A stretch of 64,000 bases of DNA from Chitinophagaceae bacterium (GCA_016786845.1 JAEUVB010000021.1:186001-250000); one strand, 5' to 3'. Shown: positions 44,692 to 54,419, counted from the first letter of the stretch. Made by a program: numbers and translations. The notes: a model not told the origin generated them from the sequence alone.

Positions 44692-46832
44692 TTAATTTTT
44701 ACTTCAATTATTTTACTTGTGTCAATTCCTAAAATGTCAACCACTTTTATCATCACTTTGTATTTCCCTGTTTTATTGTAATTGTAGGCTATGCTTGTAA
44801 ATTCAAGTGTTGGTGATTTCTTGGTGCGGAAACTTTGCCATTCGTTTTCAAACAAGTAGTTGCCACTCCATTTTTCTTCTGTTTCTCCTTTGTCGTTTTT
44901 TACTTTGATGATTTCTTTTTTGTCTTCGTAATTAAAATCAATTGCCCAATAGTCAATCCAGTCGAACCAGTTTTTTGTTAGCACAGTTCGATTAATAATT
45001 CCGTTTTTATCTTTTTCAATTTTGAAAATTTGTCCGTCTTCAATTACTACTTTACTTCCTGCTCGCATTGATTGTTGCAGTTCTTCAATATCGTCTTGTG
45101 TGTAGTGAGTAACGAAGTCGGTAAGTTCAATTGTAATGGATTTGCCTTTTACTTTTTCTTTGGTATTTAAATAAGCTACATCAAAGAATTTTACTTGTCC
45201 TTTTTCAACGGCTCTTTTATCAAACACATCTTTTGGAATGTACTTCAATGTCACAGAAACGCCTTTCTCCTTTAGCTCTTGAATGAATTGAGGCGTTAAC
45301 CCCATTTCAAATTCAAAACCCAACACATCAACCTGTGTGTAAAGCTTCTGACGGCATTCTTCAAAAATATCCATCAAACGGCTTTGCGTTACTGGAACAT
45401 CTAATGGACCAACATTTACAAAACGACCTGCTTTGCTTCCGTGTAATGTTGCGTGACCATCAATTCGTTTTGCTTTGTAGGCTTCTAAAATTAAATCAAC
45501 ATATAAATCTTCTTTGGCTTTGCGTTTACCGTTGGTAAGGTCGTCCATAAAAAACTGACGTTCATATTTACCAAGATTAAGCAATTCAAAAGCCCTAAAA
45601 TCTTTTCCGCTTGCTTGTAATTCTCTTTGAACACCTATTAAACGCTTTCTTGCTGTATGAACGGAAAACCTGCCCAAATCAGTTGTAATCCATTTACGCC
45701 CTAATTTTTCTGCTACTGCTGCCGTGGTGCCACTGCCACAGAAAAAGTCGGCAACTAAATCACCTTCGTTGCTACTCGCTTTAATGATGCGTTCTAAAAG
45801 TGCTTCGGGTTTTTGGGTTGGGTAACCAAGTCTCTCATCTGATTGAGAGTTGATAAAGTTAATTTCCCAAACATCAGGTGCGATAGTTTCTCCAGTATTT
45901 ACTTTTACAATTCTTGCATAATCATTTAGATTTATTTGACCGATCTTTACTGCTGCATCTACTTTTTCTTGATTGTAAACAAGTAATTGTGGTTGTCTTC
46001 TTCCTTCTATTTTTGCCGTGTTTCTATCCCATCCTTTTTCGTGTTTTTTCTTTTGTCCGTCAGTTGCTTCAATAAAAACTGGGTTAAGGTCAAAAGAATC
46101 TGATTTAGAATAAAACAGAATGTCATCGTGCATTTTTTGAAAGCTATTACTTCCCGCTGTCCATCGCCTGTAATACCAAACTATATTATTCCTATGATTT
46201 GCCACTCCGAAAACATCATCGAGTAACAATCTCAGATAGGAGGTTACTCTGTAATCACAATGCAAAAACATACTACCATCATCTGCTAATAAGTTGTGCA
46301 TTAACTTCAATCTATCATACATCATTGACAAATAAGAAGAAATACCCTTTCCCCAAGTATCACGATAAGCAATTTCTTCAATGATACTTTGTTTCTTTTC
46401 GGCTGTTTCGCCACCAATTTCGATGTTAAAGCCAAAGTCTGCTCCAACAGCAAATGGTGGGTCAATGTAGATGAGTTTTAAACCGCCTTCTTTTTCTATT
46501 TCATCACGAATAGGGCCATTTGCCAAAGAAGAAAGAATGAGTTTATTATCACCCCAAATAAGTTTATTTGTCCAACCTTTTAGCTGTCTGCCTCGAGTGT
46601 CAAACATTTCAAACATATCACCTTCTTTTTTATCCTCTTTTCTCGGCTCATCAATATGTTCAATGCTATGAAAAGGCAAAGCAATGTTGGTTGTATCTTC
46701 TTTTCTGCCGTTCCAAAAAAGGAATACATCTTCTTCGTCTGCAAAAAGTTTATATATAAATTCTTTAGGCAGTTTTTCTCCTGCCTTTATCAATTCAATA
46801 ATTCTGTTCTTATCTGTATCGTTCAAATTCAT
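44688..46832 (-). CDS. mod: Type III restriction-modification DNA methyltransferase (Mod)
   Basis: 714 residues from ATG 46832. This is a beta-class adenine-N6 type methyltransferase: catalytic motif IV is IYIDPPF (DPPF at 124-127), and the SAM-binding motif I is VADFFCGSGTTAAVAEKLGRKWITTDLG in the C-terminal half, the beta-class order. The variable region between them sets the target sequence, which cannot be read here. Mod methylates host DNA and guides the Res subunit. Its start overlaps the PIN stop by one base (TGATG) and its end overlaps the HEPN/DUF3644 gene by four. No repeat tract suggesting phase variation was seen. Confidence 0.92.
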   Translation of the reverse strand: MNLNDTDKNRIIELIKAGEKLPKEFIYKLFADEEDVFLFWNGRKEDTTNIALPFHSIEHIDEPRKEDKKEGDMFEMFDTRGRQLKGWTNKLIWGDNKLILSSLANGPIRDEIEKEGGLKLIYIDPPFAVGADFGFNIEIGGETAEKKQSIIEEIAYRDTWGKGISSYLSMMYDRLKLMHNLLADDGSMFLHCDYRVTSYLRLLLDDVFGVANHRNNIVWYYRRWTAGSNSFQKMHDDILFYSKSDSFDLNPVFIEATDGQKKKHEKGWDRNTAKIEGRRQPQLLVYNQEKVDAAVKIGQINLNDYARIVKVNTGETIAPDVWEINFINSQSDERLGYPTQKPEALLERIIKASSNEGDLVADFFCGSGTTAAVAEKLGRKWITTDLGRFSVHTARKRLIGVQRELQASGKDFRAFELLNLGKYERQFFMDDLTNGKRKAKEDLYVDLILEAYKAKRIDGHATLHGSKAGRFVNVGPLDVPVTQSRLMDIFEECRQKLYTQVDVLGFEFEMGLTPQFIQELKEKGVSVTLKYIPKDVFDKRAVEKGQVKFFDVAYLNTKEKVKGKSITIELTDFVTHYTQDDIEELQQSMRAGSKVVIEDGQIFKIEKDKNGIINRTVLTKNWFDWIDYWAIDFNYEDKKEIIKVKNDKGETEEKWSGNYLFENEWQSFRTKKSPTLEFTSIAYNYNKTGKYKVMIKVVDILGIDTSKIIEVKIK

Positions 46833-47197
46833 CAATCTACTGGGTTATTAATTGTCAAATGAGGAATATGGTCAAAGTCGTCTGTATTTCTAGTGATTAG
46901 CTCTGTGCAATGCAAAAGAGTTGTTGCTGCAATAATAGAATCACCTGTTTTCATATTTCTTTGCTGTCTCAATTCAATTGCTCGGTTTATTACTTCTTGG
47001 CTTATTGGGAAAATCGTTACTAATTCAAATACTGCATTAAAATACAATTCTTCTTCGTCAGTAAGATTTCTAAAACCTAAAACTTCTAATCTTGTCAATT
47101 CAGAAACTGCAATATCTTCTTCAACAATCAAATCTTTTAATTGCGGATATTCAGGCTTTGCAGCGTAAATTAATATGTTGCTATCTACTAATCTCAT
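46832..47197 (-). CDS. PIN-domain ribonuclease inside R-M operon (VapC-like)
   Basis: 121 residues, a complete PIN domain. The four acidic catalytic positions are present: D5 (VDSNILIY), E38 (LTRLEVLG), D86 (KTGDSIIAAT) and D106/D107 (TRNTDDF). VapC-type toxins cut RNA, usually tRNA or rRNA, and normally have a small antitoxin gene just upstream. Here there is none: the gene starts inside the res stop codon (ATGA overlap) and ends inside the mod start. It is therefore tied to the restriction genes and not to a standard toxin-antitoxin pair. It may be neutralised by Res or Mod, or the antitoxin was lost. Confidence 0.88.
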   Translation of the reverse strand: MRLVDSNILIYAAKPEYPQLKDLIVEEDIAVSELTRLEVLGFRNLTDEEELYFNAVFELVTIFPISQEVINRAIELRQQRNMKTGDSIIAATTLLHCTELITRNTDDFDHIPHLTINNPVD

Positions 47198-49983
47198 AGC
47201 CCATTAATTTTACGGTCAGACCTGTCTTTCTTCTGCCATTCAATTGGGTCGCCAAAGTTTGAAACATCTGCACCCTTTTTCAATATTCGTCTTGCTTCTT
47301 CTTTTGTAAGCGGAGTTTTTAAATCATTTAAGCCAAAAAGTTTTAAAACTTCATTGAATGATTTCAGATTATTCTTTACATCGTCCCATTTCTCTTGTTT
47401 CACATACACTGCTGTATATGTGTATTCCTTCTGTGCATTGTTTATGTCTTTGCACCAAGTAGCAAGGCGTTGTATTTTTCGTATGTCGTCTAAATCTTCA
47501 CGACCTTTTGTCTCTAAAATATAAAATGTAGATGGTGATGTTTTGATAAAAAAGTCTGGAAAGAACGAAGCGATATTTCCATTTTCTTTTTGGTATTCAA
47601 TGCTAAAGTTTACACCACCTTCTCCAAAAGTGTTTTTAGCAAACGAAACAACATCATTGAATCTGCTTTCGCAGAATGAAGATAATTCTAGTTCAAAGGG
47701 ATTGTCACCAATGATTTTATTGAATACAGATTTCTTTGGAACAAGGAAAGGTTGGTTTTCGGCAACCTTTGGTTTTGTTAGTTTCAAGGAAATGAAGTTT
47801 TTTACTTCTGCTGTTCCCTTATCGGTTATGGTTAATTCGTCAATGGCTTTTTTGAAAGTCATTTTCAGAATTTCCTTCGGATAAATTTCCGAAAGATTTC
47901 TCATTGTTTGCGGGTCGCTTAGTTCAACCTCTTTGGTAAAGAGTTGGTATTTGATAAAGCTTTCCACTTTTGGATAAAGAATATTGAAACCACTTACTAA
48001 ACGACAGTCTTTTAAAATGGCAGAAGTAAAAAAGCCAATTACATTTCTGTAATCAGGCGTTGTGTCTTTAAATACTGTTTTATGTGAAAAATCTCCGTCA
48101 ATGTCATTGAATACAATTTCCTTCAATTCATCGCTGTTGAATTTTTTCTGAATTACTTTTTCGTTTTTGAATTTGCTAACATCAATAAATTCAAGATTTT
48201 TAAACTCTCTATAAATTCTTGGACTCATTTGCGGAATAGGAATATCCAAAGCATCTAAATCTTTGTTTTGATTTTCTTTGTCCACTTCAACAATTACAGG
48301 CGATTTGCCTTTAGAACCTTTGCCCATTGGACTGTATTGAAATTCTATACCTTCAGTTTTCAGGCTCTCTACAAACTCTAAAAACGCTGGCGTTCCGACA
48401 ACAACCAATTTTTCGGGCATATCCAAAGAAAACATTTTTCGCAAACCTCTTCCAATAGTTTGTTCGGGAAGGATTTTAGAATCAGCACCGAATGGGCGAA
48501 GCCCAACAATGGTGGTTACATTTCTAACATCCCAACCCTCACGAAGCATTAAAACTGAAACAACTGCTTTGTATGGCGAATGGTCTTTGTCAATTTCATC
48601 TGCTGCTTTTCTTAATGTTTCTAATTCTTCCTTGTCTTTTTTGCTTGAGGCAGTTTCTTTTATTTCACCCGAATTGTTGGTATGAATAGTCAGCACTGAA
48701 TTTTTCATTGAAGGATAATTACTTTCCAAAAATGCAGCCGCTTGATCTGCTTCTTTGGTGCTCATTGTCATAATGAAAAGAATAGGTGTTTTATGATTTT
48801 TGAGTTCTTCATATTGCTGTTCCCATTCCAAATAACCCAAGTGAATATAATCTCGGTAGCGTTCTACAAAGTCAGAAGAATCCTTTTCTTGAATTTTTTG
48901 TCTTGATGCTTCATCAGGCAATACTGGCGACTTTACAACATTTTGCTTGATAGCTTCAACCAAAGGATAATCGCAAATTGTCTGAACGAAAATAGCACCG
49001 TTGTTATGTTTAGGAGTAGCGGAATAGTCTGCTTGCAGACTTATTCCATTGCCGTTTTTCAATTTCAATTTGTTGCTGATGTCCTCAATGCTTTTGAACC
49101 AAGCCAAAGAACTGTCGTGTATGTGATGTGCTTCATCATTCAATACAACCAAATCTTTAATCTTGTCGCTTCGCATTACTTTTCCAAGGTCTAAACCTTT
49201 TGAAGTGTCTGCATCGGGTTTGGGTTTAACGCCTAAAAAAGTAGTTTCAAAATTTTGTTCAGGTTCTTCGTTAAAGAAAACACGATGAATGTTTGTCAAG
49301 AAAATATTTCCCGATTCTGTTATTGGTTTTAAATCGTCTTGAATGTGAAGCGTAAATTGAAAGTCGTTTTTCCAGTCTTTGTCGTTATAGCCGTTGTCAG
49401 GGAAAAAGGGTTCATCAAAAAACATTTTCAAACCGTCAAAGTCTTTGCGTAAACGGTTTAATACAATAATGTTGGGAGCAATTACTAAAAAGTCTTTTGA
49501 TAGTGTGCTGTCCGCCTCGTAGAGTTTATGAAAGTAAGACCAAACCAAAGTCAAACCCATTACTTTTGTTTTTCCAGCACCAGTAGCCATTTTAACAACA
49601 AAACGTGTCCAGTTTTCGTCAAACATACCTGTGCTAACACGTTGTGAAGAGTCAAATTTCATTAACTCGTATTTGTCTTTTGCCTTAGCTATTTCATATA
49701 AGTAAATAATTGATTCAATTGCTTCACGTTGGGAAAAGAAAAAACTAAATTTTGTCTGCCCGATAAGATGTTCTTGGTTGAACCAAAAGTTTAATAATGA
49801 TTTTGAAGTTTCAGAAGCCCCTTGATAGCCTTCGTCCCTCCACTTGGCAACTGCAAGTCTGATTTTATAAACCAAAGGTGGCAACAACTTTTCATAGGCA
49901 TTTTGAAAAGCGTCCATTTGACTTTGTGTCGGTGCCCACCTTTCATTTGGTGTCAATATTTTAAACGGGTCTGATAACTTCAT
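47194..49983 (-). CDS. res: Type III restriction endonuclease helicase subunit (Res)
   Basis: 929 residues. An SF2 helicase core has Walker A MATGAGKTK (133-139), DEAH box LNDEAHHIHD (283-286), SADYSATPKH-type motif III and motif VI EQTIGRGLRKMF (about 500). The C-terminal nuclease domain (about 820-880) has the PD-(D/E)xK pattern FFPDFFIK...YILETKGRED. With Mod it would cut unmethylated DNA after ATP-driven scanning or switching, as known for type III enzymes. It is the first gene of an overlapping four-gene operon (res, PIN, mod, HEPN/DUF3644). Confidence 0.92.
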   Translation of the reverse strand: MKLSDPFKILTPNERWAPTQSQMDAFQNAYEKLLPPLVYKIRLAVAKWRDEGYQGASETSKSLLNFWFNQEHLIGQTKFSFFFSQREAIESIIYLYEIAKAKDKYELMKFDSSQRVSTGMFDENWTRFVVKMATGAGKTKVMGLTLVWSYFHKLYEADSTLSKDFLVIAPNIIVLNRLRKDFDGLKMFFDEPFFPDNGYNDKDWKNDFQFTLHIQDDLKPITESGNIFLTNIHRVFFNEEPEQNFETTFLGVKPKPDADTSKGLDLGKVMRSDKIKDLVVLNDEAHHIHDSSLAWFKSIEDISNKLKLKNGNGISLQADYSATPKHNNGAIFVQTICDYPLVEAIKQNVVKSPVLPDEASRQKIQEKDSSDFVERYRDYIHLGYLEWEQQYEELKNHKTPILFIMTMSTKEADQAAAFLESNYPSMKNSVLTIHTNNSGEIKETASSKKDKEELETLRKAADEIDKDHSPYKAVVSVLMLREGWDVRNVTTIVGLRPFGADSKILPEQTIGRGLRKMFSLDMPEKLVVVGTPAFLEFVESLKTEGIEFQYSPMGKGSKGKSPVIVEVDKENQNKDLDALDIPIPQMSPRIYREFKNLEFIDVSKFKNEKVIQKKFNSDELKEIVFNDIDGDFSHKTVFKDTTPDYRNVIGFFTSAILKDCRLVSGFNILYPKVESFIKYQLFTKEVELSDPQTMRNLSEIYPKEILKMTFKKAIDELTITDKGTAEVKNFISLKLTKPKVAENQPFLVPKKSVFNKIIGDNPFELELSSFCESRFNDVVSFAKNTFGEGGVNFSIEYQKENGNIASFFPDFFIKTSPSTFYILETKGREDLDDIRKIQRLATWCKDINNAQKEYTYTAVYVKQEKWDDVKNNLKSFNEVLKLFGLNDLKTPLTKEEARRILKKGADVSNFGDPIEWQKKDRSDRKINGL

Positions 49984-50293
49984 TTACTTATTTTCTTTCG
50001 TTTCAAAGTTAATACTAATGTCGGTGCGTTGGCAAAAAAATGAATTTTGGTTTTTTGGAAAAGCCTACATATTTGTCAAGCAAAACCTAATGTACTAAAT
50101 GGGCACTTAGTTTTCATGTCGTTTTTCTTCCAGTTCGTGTTTATTTCTTTCGTCTTTTAGGGATGCTGTTAACATTTTGTATAATAATAGTTGTCAGGTC
50201 ATTTAAAGCTACAAAGATTGATTAAAATCTAAGAAAAGAACAAATCAAAATATATCAGGCCATATTCACTTTTAAGGGTAGGTCAATTCATGT
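49984..50293. other. Intergenic region between CBASS and R-M operons
   Basis: 310 bp, AT-rich. It should contain the res promoter and the end of the CBASS transcript. No ORF, RNA gene or clear hairpin was recognised. Confidence 0.4.
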
Positions 50294-51235
50294 TTATTTT
50301 AACTCATTTTCACGCTTTACAGTAACCATTTCATCAAATCCTCCTTTTATCAATAGAAGTTTAAGCGTTGTTATAAATCGTCTTAATTCTCTGTCAAGTA
50401 TTGTATTATAATCGAGACTTTGGCGGTTAAAGTCGTTTGGCAATAAATTCGAAATGGCGTGATTAATTCCAGTAATAACTGTAGGAAATTCAATAAATTC
50501 TAGTGTCTCATTTTTTATCTGCGTATCAATGCTAATTTGTCTCGGTCTACCAGAATATTTAAAAGAAACATTTTCAGTTACAAAAGAGGCTTTTAGTTTT
50601 TCAAATTGCAAATTCACATCTTGATTTATTTTATCTGGAACAATAATATTTATTTTATACTTCTGATAAAGTTTATTGTCTTTAATAAATCCCCCGTTAT
50701 CAATAATATATCTACAAATAGGAATAATTAAGTTCTCATAATAAACAGAAGCAAGAGTAGCTGAAGGGAAAAAATTAATTTCATCTTCAGAGCTACTTTT
50801 AAAGAAATCACTAATTTGCTTAACTGAATTTTCTAGCGATGTTGAATCTGCCCTATCAAACCTTGCCAATGTTAATCCATTAAAGTCTGATGGGAGCTTA
50901 ATTTCTATGTCAATTAGAAAAGCACACTTAGAAGTTCCCAAACGTCCTGTAAATAACCCTAGCTCGAAAAGTACGTTGTCTCTTGGTTGTAGCATTTCTT
51001 GTCCCTTAAAAATTACTTTATCATCACTTGTCCCTAATAAAATACCAAAGTCAAATTGCAATGAAGCTTTCAACAAATCGGCTAAAAAATTCTGATTTAT
51101 TTTAAAGATGGCTTTATCCCAAATATTATCATTCCAAATAGTAACATCATAGTCACTTTCTAACATTGACTTAACTTTTTCTGCAAGCTTTAGTTCTTCG
51201 AATGAAGAACCAATAAATAGTTTTTTCTTAATCAA
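50294..51235 (-). CDS. Probable TIR-STING CBASS effector
   Basis: 313 residues. Residues 4-145 are a TIR-like domain of the nucleotide-binding type (KLFIGSSFEELKLAEKV, DFGILLGTSDD, QPRDNVLFELGLFTGRLG). E91 in FELG is the expected NAD-cleaving glutamate. Residues about 155-305 fit bacterial STING: SATLASVYYENLIIPI at the dimer start, a central INIIVPDKI strand, a lid-like SGRPRQI and EFPTVITGINHAI. TIR-STING proteins bind cyclic dinucleotide, form filaments and destroy NAD. The start must be TTG 51235, which overlaps the CD-NTase stop codon; no ATG lies before the first TIR strand. The STING assignment rests on fold-like patterns and on the CD-NTase neighbour. Confidence 0.75.
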   Translation of the reverse strand: MIKKKLFIGSSFEELKLAEKVKSMLESDYDVTIWNDNIWDKAIFKINQNFLADLLKASLQFDFGILLGTSDDKVIFKGQEMLQPRDNVLFELGLFTGRLGTSKCAFLIDIEIKLPSDFNGLTLARFDRADSTSLENSVKQISDFFKSSSEDEINFFPSATLASVYYENLIIPICRYIIDNGGFIKDNKLYQKYKINIIVPDKINQDVNLQFEKLKASFVTENVSFKYSGRPRQISIDTQIKNETLEFIEFPTVITGINHAISNLLPNDFNRQSLDYNTILDRELRRFITTLKLLLIKGGFDEMVTVKRENELK

Positions 51236-52287
51236 ATTCTTAAGGTGTTTTTAAAATCAAGAAAAATACCCTCAACTTCTCCCAACAACATTTTTAAACT
51301 TTCTTTTTTGGACTGATTGTTATTGAAAATAAATTCTCTACCATCTACAGAAATTAAACTGTCTGCTTTTGTTTTGTCATTTGCAATTTTCTTTAGTTGA
51401 TTATAAAGAACGGGGACCAGTTCATAAAAGGACAAATTTTGATATTCATAGACGCTAATATCGTAACAAATGGCATTTATATCAAAGCTGCTCAAAACAA
51501 TTTTTTGTGTTGACTTCTCTTTAATGTTTTTGAGAAACCGTATCATTTTTTTTATTCTTCCATTAGTTATTGAACTTCTTTCATTTATTCTTTTAATGCT
51601 CAGAAATGGAAAGTCCGCCCTTTCTCTTGAATTGGTGTCCTTATTATATACTTGGATACCTCTGTACTCTCCCTTGTCATTTATTATTGATGAAACATCA
51701 TCGAACCAATTTGCAACTACTATATCTACTTTCCGGTTTAAACTTAGATTTTCAATTTTGATAGACTTCGGTTGGGTTATATCACATTTGGTATACACTT
51801 TTAAAAGAATTTTTTCACTATCGACCCTAATATTCCTTAAATCTTCTATTTCATTTCCTAGATAGGCGGAGCCATTAACCTCCCTTTCAAGTTTAGGTAA
51901 ATAGGCAAAGAATTTTACTCTTTGTTCTGAGTTCTCCAACAGTTTTCTAATATTATAATTATCAGGTTGATAAAATTTCTCACAAATTGCAAGTAAATCT
52001 ATATCACTGTACCCTTTGATGTGAGTATCTGTCATTACTGAACCTTGATATCTAAAACTGATCTCCTTAAGTTCCTTTGTAAGATGTTCCTTTACTTTTT
52101 CACCAGCCTCTCTGCTTCTTTGTGTATACTGTGGCTCTACTCCTTTCATTGCAAATCTAATATATGTTAGAACATCGCTATAAGAAATCGTTGAAAGTTC
52201 GTCTGAGAAGGATTTCTGGATCGATAAATTTTCGGGATTTAGTCTTCCTTTTATACTTTCCGTAAGTTGCCGATAATTTGTTGCCAT
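51232..52287 (-). CDS. CBASS cyclic-nucleotide synthase (CD-NTase, CdnE-like)
   Basis: 351 residues from ATG 52287; an in-frame TTG nine codons upstream is less likely. The nucleotidyltransferase core has G82-S83 in FRYQGSVMTDT and the metal ligands D95/D97 in GYSDIDLL, with D188 in NRKVDIVVANW as third acid. The helical N-terminus (TYIRFAMKGVEPQYTQRSREAGEKV) is typical of CD-NTases. Phage infection is thought to trigger such enzymes to make a cyclic di- or trinucleotide. STING-linked enzymes of this class make cyclic di-GMP, so that is the expected product here. The effector gene overlaps it by four bases. No Cap2/Cap3 ancillary genes are present, so this is a minimal (type I-like) CBASS. 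Confidence 0.88.
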   Translation of the reverse strand: MATNYRQLTESIKGRLNPENLSIQKSFSDELSTISYSDVLTYIRFAMKGVEPQYTQRSREAGEKVKEHLTKELKEISFRYQGSVMTDTHIKGYSDIDLLAICEKFYQPDNYNIRKLLENSEQRVKFFAYLPKLEREVNGSAYLGNEIEDLRNIRVDSEKILLKVYTKCDITQPKSIKIENLSLNRKVDIVVANWFDDVSSIINDKGEYRGIQVYNKDTNSRERADFPFLSIKRINERSSITNGRIKKMIRFLKNIKEKSTQKIVLSSFDINAICYDISVYEYQNLSFYELVPVLYNQLKKIANDKTKADSLISVDGREFIFNNNQSKKESLKMLLGEVEGIFLDFKNTLRI

Positions 52288-52616
52288 ATTTATTATATTA
52301 TATTTCTTTGACAATCACCCTTCCTTTCCACTAATTTACTTATAACCCTAATTTTTCCTTTCTAATCCACTAAAAGCCCTAAAAAAGTAGTTTCTAAGCA
52401 AGCCCTATAACAAATCTACCCCATTTCCCCACATCTCCCAACCCTCTCCATCATTTTAACATTTGCCGCCCTGCCCTCGTTTCCTGAGGCGAGCCTTGCC
52501 TCGCTTCCTGAGGCGAGCCCCCATTGCCTCCAAAAACCCCCTCCATCTTTTCCAATTTTCCTCTGCCTGTTTTAAATTCGTTCTGCCATTCAACATTCAC
52601 CATTAAACATTGAACA
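52288..52616. other. Divergent region between CBASS and Crp/Fnr gene, with a short direct repeat
   Basis: 329 bp that must hold the CBASS promoter. Two copies of a 19-bp string (TCGTTTCCTGAGGCGAGCC at 52477 and a one-mismatch copy at 52501) lie 24 bp apart near the Crp/Fnr gene; GAGGC and GCCTC segments could form small hairpins. No gene was seen. Confidence 0.45.
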
Positions 52617-53267
52617 TTGCTTCTACTGAATCCCGAAATCGTTTCACCCGATATCGAACATTTTATTCACGATCATATTGATCCGGGCTACAAGGTGGGT
52701 GATCCTTTGGCGTTTAGCTTCAGTGAGGTAGAAGTAAAACGCGGGGAGGTGATTACCCAATTGGGTGAGGTGCCGAATTGGGCCTACTTTCTGACCGAAG
52801 GCATGGTGAAGATTTGCATGCCCGATGGACAGATCATCGATATCTTTCAGGCGGGTGAATTTGCCGCTTCGTTTTATGCCTTTACCCATCGCCTGCCCTC
52901 TCAGGTAAGCGTAATCGCCATGCGCCCTTGCACCCTGCAACGCATCCATATTCAGAGTATCACCCAAGCCTTCGAACACGATTTGCTCACGGCCAAACTC
53001 CTCGCCAAGGTCTCGATCTACTATTATGGTGTGATGGTGAAAAAACAAACCGAATTCAGAGAGCTGAATACGGAACAACGATTGATTAAACTCATTACCG
53101 AACGCAGATCGCTGTATGATGAGTTGAAAAATGTGGAGGTGGCCAAGTATCTCGGGGTCATCCAACCTAGTTTCAATCGTGTCATTCAGGACCTGGATCC
53201 TGAAATTGCAAAACAGTTGCAGCGCCCTGCGAAAAAGAAGAGCCGGAGCCGGAATATCAAAAAATAA
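52617..53267 (+). CDS. Crp/Fnr-family transcription regulator
   Basis: 216 residues. An N-terminal cyclic-nucleotide-binding-type beta roll (about 25-130: VKRGEVITQLGEVPNWAYFLTEGMVKI, FQAGEFAASFYAF) is followed by a long helix and a degenerate C-terminal helix-turn-helix (NVEVAKYLGVIQPSFNRVI). No clear phosphate-binding RxS motif of CAP is visible, so cAMP binding is uncertain. The C-terminus is very basic (AKKKSRSRNIKK). The start is TTG 52617, because a stop codon lies two codons upstream and no early ATG exists. Codon use is more GC-rich than in the defence genes next to it. Confidence 0.82.
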   Translation: MLLLNPEIVSPDIEHFIHDHIDPGYKVGDPLAFSFSEVEVKRGEVITQLGEVPNWAYFLTEGMVKICMPDGQIIDIFQAGEFAASFYAFTHRLPSQVSVIAMRPCTLQRIHIQSITQAFEHDLLTAKLLAKVSIYYYGVMVKKQTEFRELNTEQRLIKLITERRSLYDELKNVEVAKYLGVIQPSFNRVIQDLDPEIAKQLQRPAKKKSRSRNIKK

Positions 53268-53448
53268 GTGAGGCCTTGTGGCTTTCCTATGTTGCTTGTC
53301 TTCACACACCCTATTCCCTCATCCTCTATTCAGGTGAAGAGACGCACCAAGGGGCAGAGACTTCCTCTCGTTCTTCAGGATTCCTTACTCCACTTCGCGA
53401 CATCCGGATGAAGGATGGCCGGACTTTCTTTGAGAATCGTGGTATCGC

Positions 53449-53894
53449 ATTGGAGTTTCAACAAATCGCGTTGGAGTTTCGCCAAACCTTGACGAGTTTC
53501 GTCAAACCCAAACAGAGTTTCGTCAAACCTTGATGAGTTTCGTCAAACCCTAACGGAGTTTCGCCAAACCCCAACGGAGTTCCGTCTAACCCCAACGGAG
53601 TTCCGCCAATCACAACAGAGTATCACCAAACCACAACAGAATTTCGTCTCACTCCAACAGCGTTTCGCCAAACACCAACGGAGTTTCATCAAACCCAACA
53701 GAGTTTCATCAAACCCCAACGGAGTTTCATCAAACCCCAACAGAGTTTCGCCAAACCCCAACAGAGTTTCATTAAACCCAATAGAGTTTCATCAAACCCC
53801 AACAGAGTTTAGACCAACCCCAACGGAATTTGGCTACACTTCAAAAAATGTTCGCCTACTTCCGACAAAAGTTCGCCTACTTTCAACAAATGGG
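53449..53894. repeat. 21-bp minisatellite, about 21 units
   Basis: Units such as CCCAACGGAGTTTCGCCAAA (plus one base) repeat at 21-bp steps with scattered changes. The last two units shift to a TTCGCCTACTTCCGACAAAAG variant. Period 21 keeps a heptad reading frame, but stop codons occur in the plus frames and I see no start or ribosome site, so it is probably non-coding. It lies about 180 bp behind the Crp/Fnr gene. Confidence 0.85.
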
Positions 53895-54419
53895 GGCATA
53901 CCGGATAGTCAAAATCCAACATCTTCATTCAGGATCAGCAAGTTTTATTATTTCATCCACAGATTCCCGTGCTTGAAGAGAAGCTAAGTGAATTGAAAAA
54001 AACTTAAGCCAATCGCTCCTGATATGGCATTGAATGAAAAATATTTCACTTCAACAAAATGCGGCCTAAGCCTTATGAATAAAGGCTTAGCTGAATAGTG
54101 TAGGGGCTATGCCGGATTCGATTGGATCAAATTGTGATGCATGTTTGACGTCTTTTAATCCCTATTTATGGTTAACAAATCATTTAAATAAAATACTCAA
54201 AACCTTATCATATGATAAAGTTTTGAAAAATTCGTCAGGATATGTTTGCATCGTGATTCAATCAATTGTAAACATCTAAAACGAATAAAATGACATAGAT
54301 CAAAACAAACAAAATAGTGTGAGGACTTGCCACCATCTCTTTGCCAAAACACTATACCATCGAAACAGGGAGGACCAACAAATATTTTTTTACAATAAAC
54401 AATTTAAATTTTACTTTTT
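53895..54419. other. Intergenic region upstream of the fibronectin-III gene
   Basis: About 525 bp without a supported gene. The last 100 bases are AT-rich and should hold the promoter of the gene at 54420. No palindrome or RNA structure was recognised. Confidence 0.4.

Noticed and set aside
52644..53309. 221-residue open frame antisense to the Crp/Fnr gene
   Set aside because: It mirrors a clear Crp/Fnr protein and shows no domain pattern itself.
53543..53761. 72-residue heptad frame (GFGETLL-type) on the minus strand
   Set aside because: It is produced by the 21-bp minisatellite; no ribosome site or signal, and other frames are open for the same reason.
53449..53894. Possible CRISPR array
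   Set aside because: Units follow each other directly with no spacers, and no cas genes are present.
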